64,000 bases of DNA from Methylobacterium sp. (GTDB lineage Bacteria; Pseudomonadota; Alphaproteobacteria; Rhizobiales; Beijerinckiaceae): positions 1 to 64,000 of the forward strand of contig NZ_JAQGKL010000154.1 in the NCBI RefSeq assembly GCF_028290105.1, given 5' to 3'. Positions 63,478 to 64,000 of this stretch are shown here, piece after piece. The translations under genes were made by a program, and so were the position numbers. Numbering within the stretch: position 1 is the first letter of the stretch; each line of letters starts with the position of its first letter. The notes beneath the pieces were generated by a model. It did no database searches. It was not told the DNA's origin and worked only from the letters and a program-made list of their open reading frames with translations.

Positions 63478-64000
63478 CGCTCCAGAACCCGTTTGGTGGC
63501 CAGATCGTTCAGCATCACGAGGATGTCGGCCTCGATCACGGCGGGATCGGCGGCGAATTTCTGGCCGAGCAGGCCGGCGATGTCGCGGACATTCCGCTGG
63601 CCGTCGACCAGTTCCAGGACAGCCACCGCGTTGGCGTCGAGGTCGAAGGTGCGCTCCGGCGCCAGCAGGACGTGCTGGTTGCGCACGGCATCATGGCGCA
63701 GGCGCACGCCGCGCGGCAGGCGCGGCACGTCGAGCGCCGTGATGGTGCCGGTACCGGCCGCGAGGGAGACCGGAGATGCGGTCGCGGCGGGCTCGGGCAC
63801 CAACCCGGTGCCGGGCGTCCAGGCATCCGGCGGGATCATCCCCGGCGCCACGTAGGCGAAGTACAGGGCGTCGAGCTGCGTCCACAGCACGTTGCATTTG
63901 AAGGTGAGGGCGGCCATGGCCTGGCGCTGCAATGCCGGCGTGGTGGCATGCTTCTGCACGTACTCGATGGCGAACTCGGCATCGCGCGGCGCCTGGGTCA
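63474..64000 (-). CDS. pqqCD: PqqC/PqqD fusion protein (partial, runs off the window)
   Basis: PqqC C-terminus [50 protein letters not shown], linked in frame to Pqq[50 protein letters not shown]. Confidence 0.94.
   Translation of the reverse strand, partial: TQAPRDAEFAIEYVQKHATTPALQRQAMAALTFKCNVLWTQLDALYFAYVAPGMIPPDAWTPGTGLVPEPAATASPVSLAAGTGTITALDVPRLPRGVRLRHDAVRNQHVLLAPERTFDLDANAVAVLELVDGQRNVRDIAGLLGQKFAADPAVIEADILVMLNDLATKRVLER

Overview
This 64 kb, GC-rich, gene-dense chromosomal window looks like a Methylobacterium/Methylorubrum-type alphaproteobacterium. That assignment is inference from gene content and order: xoxF-xoxG-xoxJ next to fused pqqCD-pqqE, an acpXL very-long-chain fatty acid/lipid A cluster, and a pink-pigment type carotenoid cluster. 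Housekeeping genes include acnA, pyrC-like, plsY, dprA, ruvX, gatCAB, ndk, nadK and folKBP. There are two identical tRNA-Gly(GCC) genes. I see no CRISPR array, no transposase and no prophage module. The items most worth follow-up are: (1) a ketosynthase pair in the acpXL cluster in which one partner lacks the catalytic Cys and one catalytic His, resembling a chain-length factor; (2) two exported proteins of unknown function overlapping the end of the pqqCD-pqqE operon, one sharing a Cys motif with a lipoprotein 42 kb away; (3) an orphan NitT/TauT-like ABC transporter with an aberrant C-loop (LSLGM) directly upstream of lanthanide-type xoxFGJ; (4) an ABC-2 exporter plus DUF2141 protein embedded between two carotenoid desaturase-like genes; (5) stacked inverted repeats upstream of a small YegP/DUF1508 gene. 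All calls come from reading the sequence and ORF translations; no database search was run.
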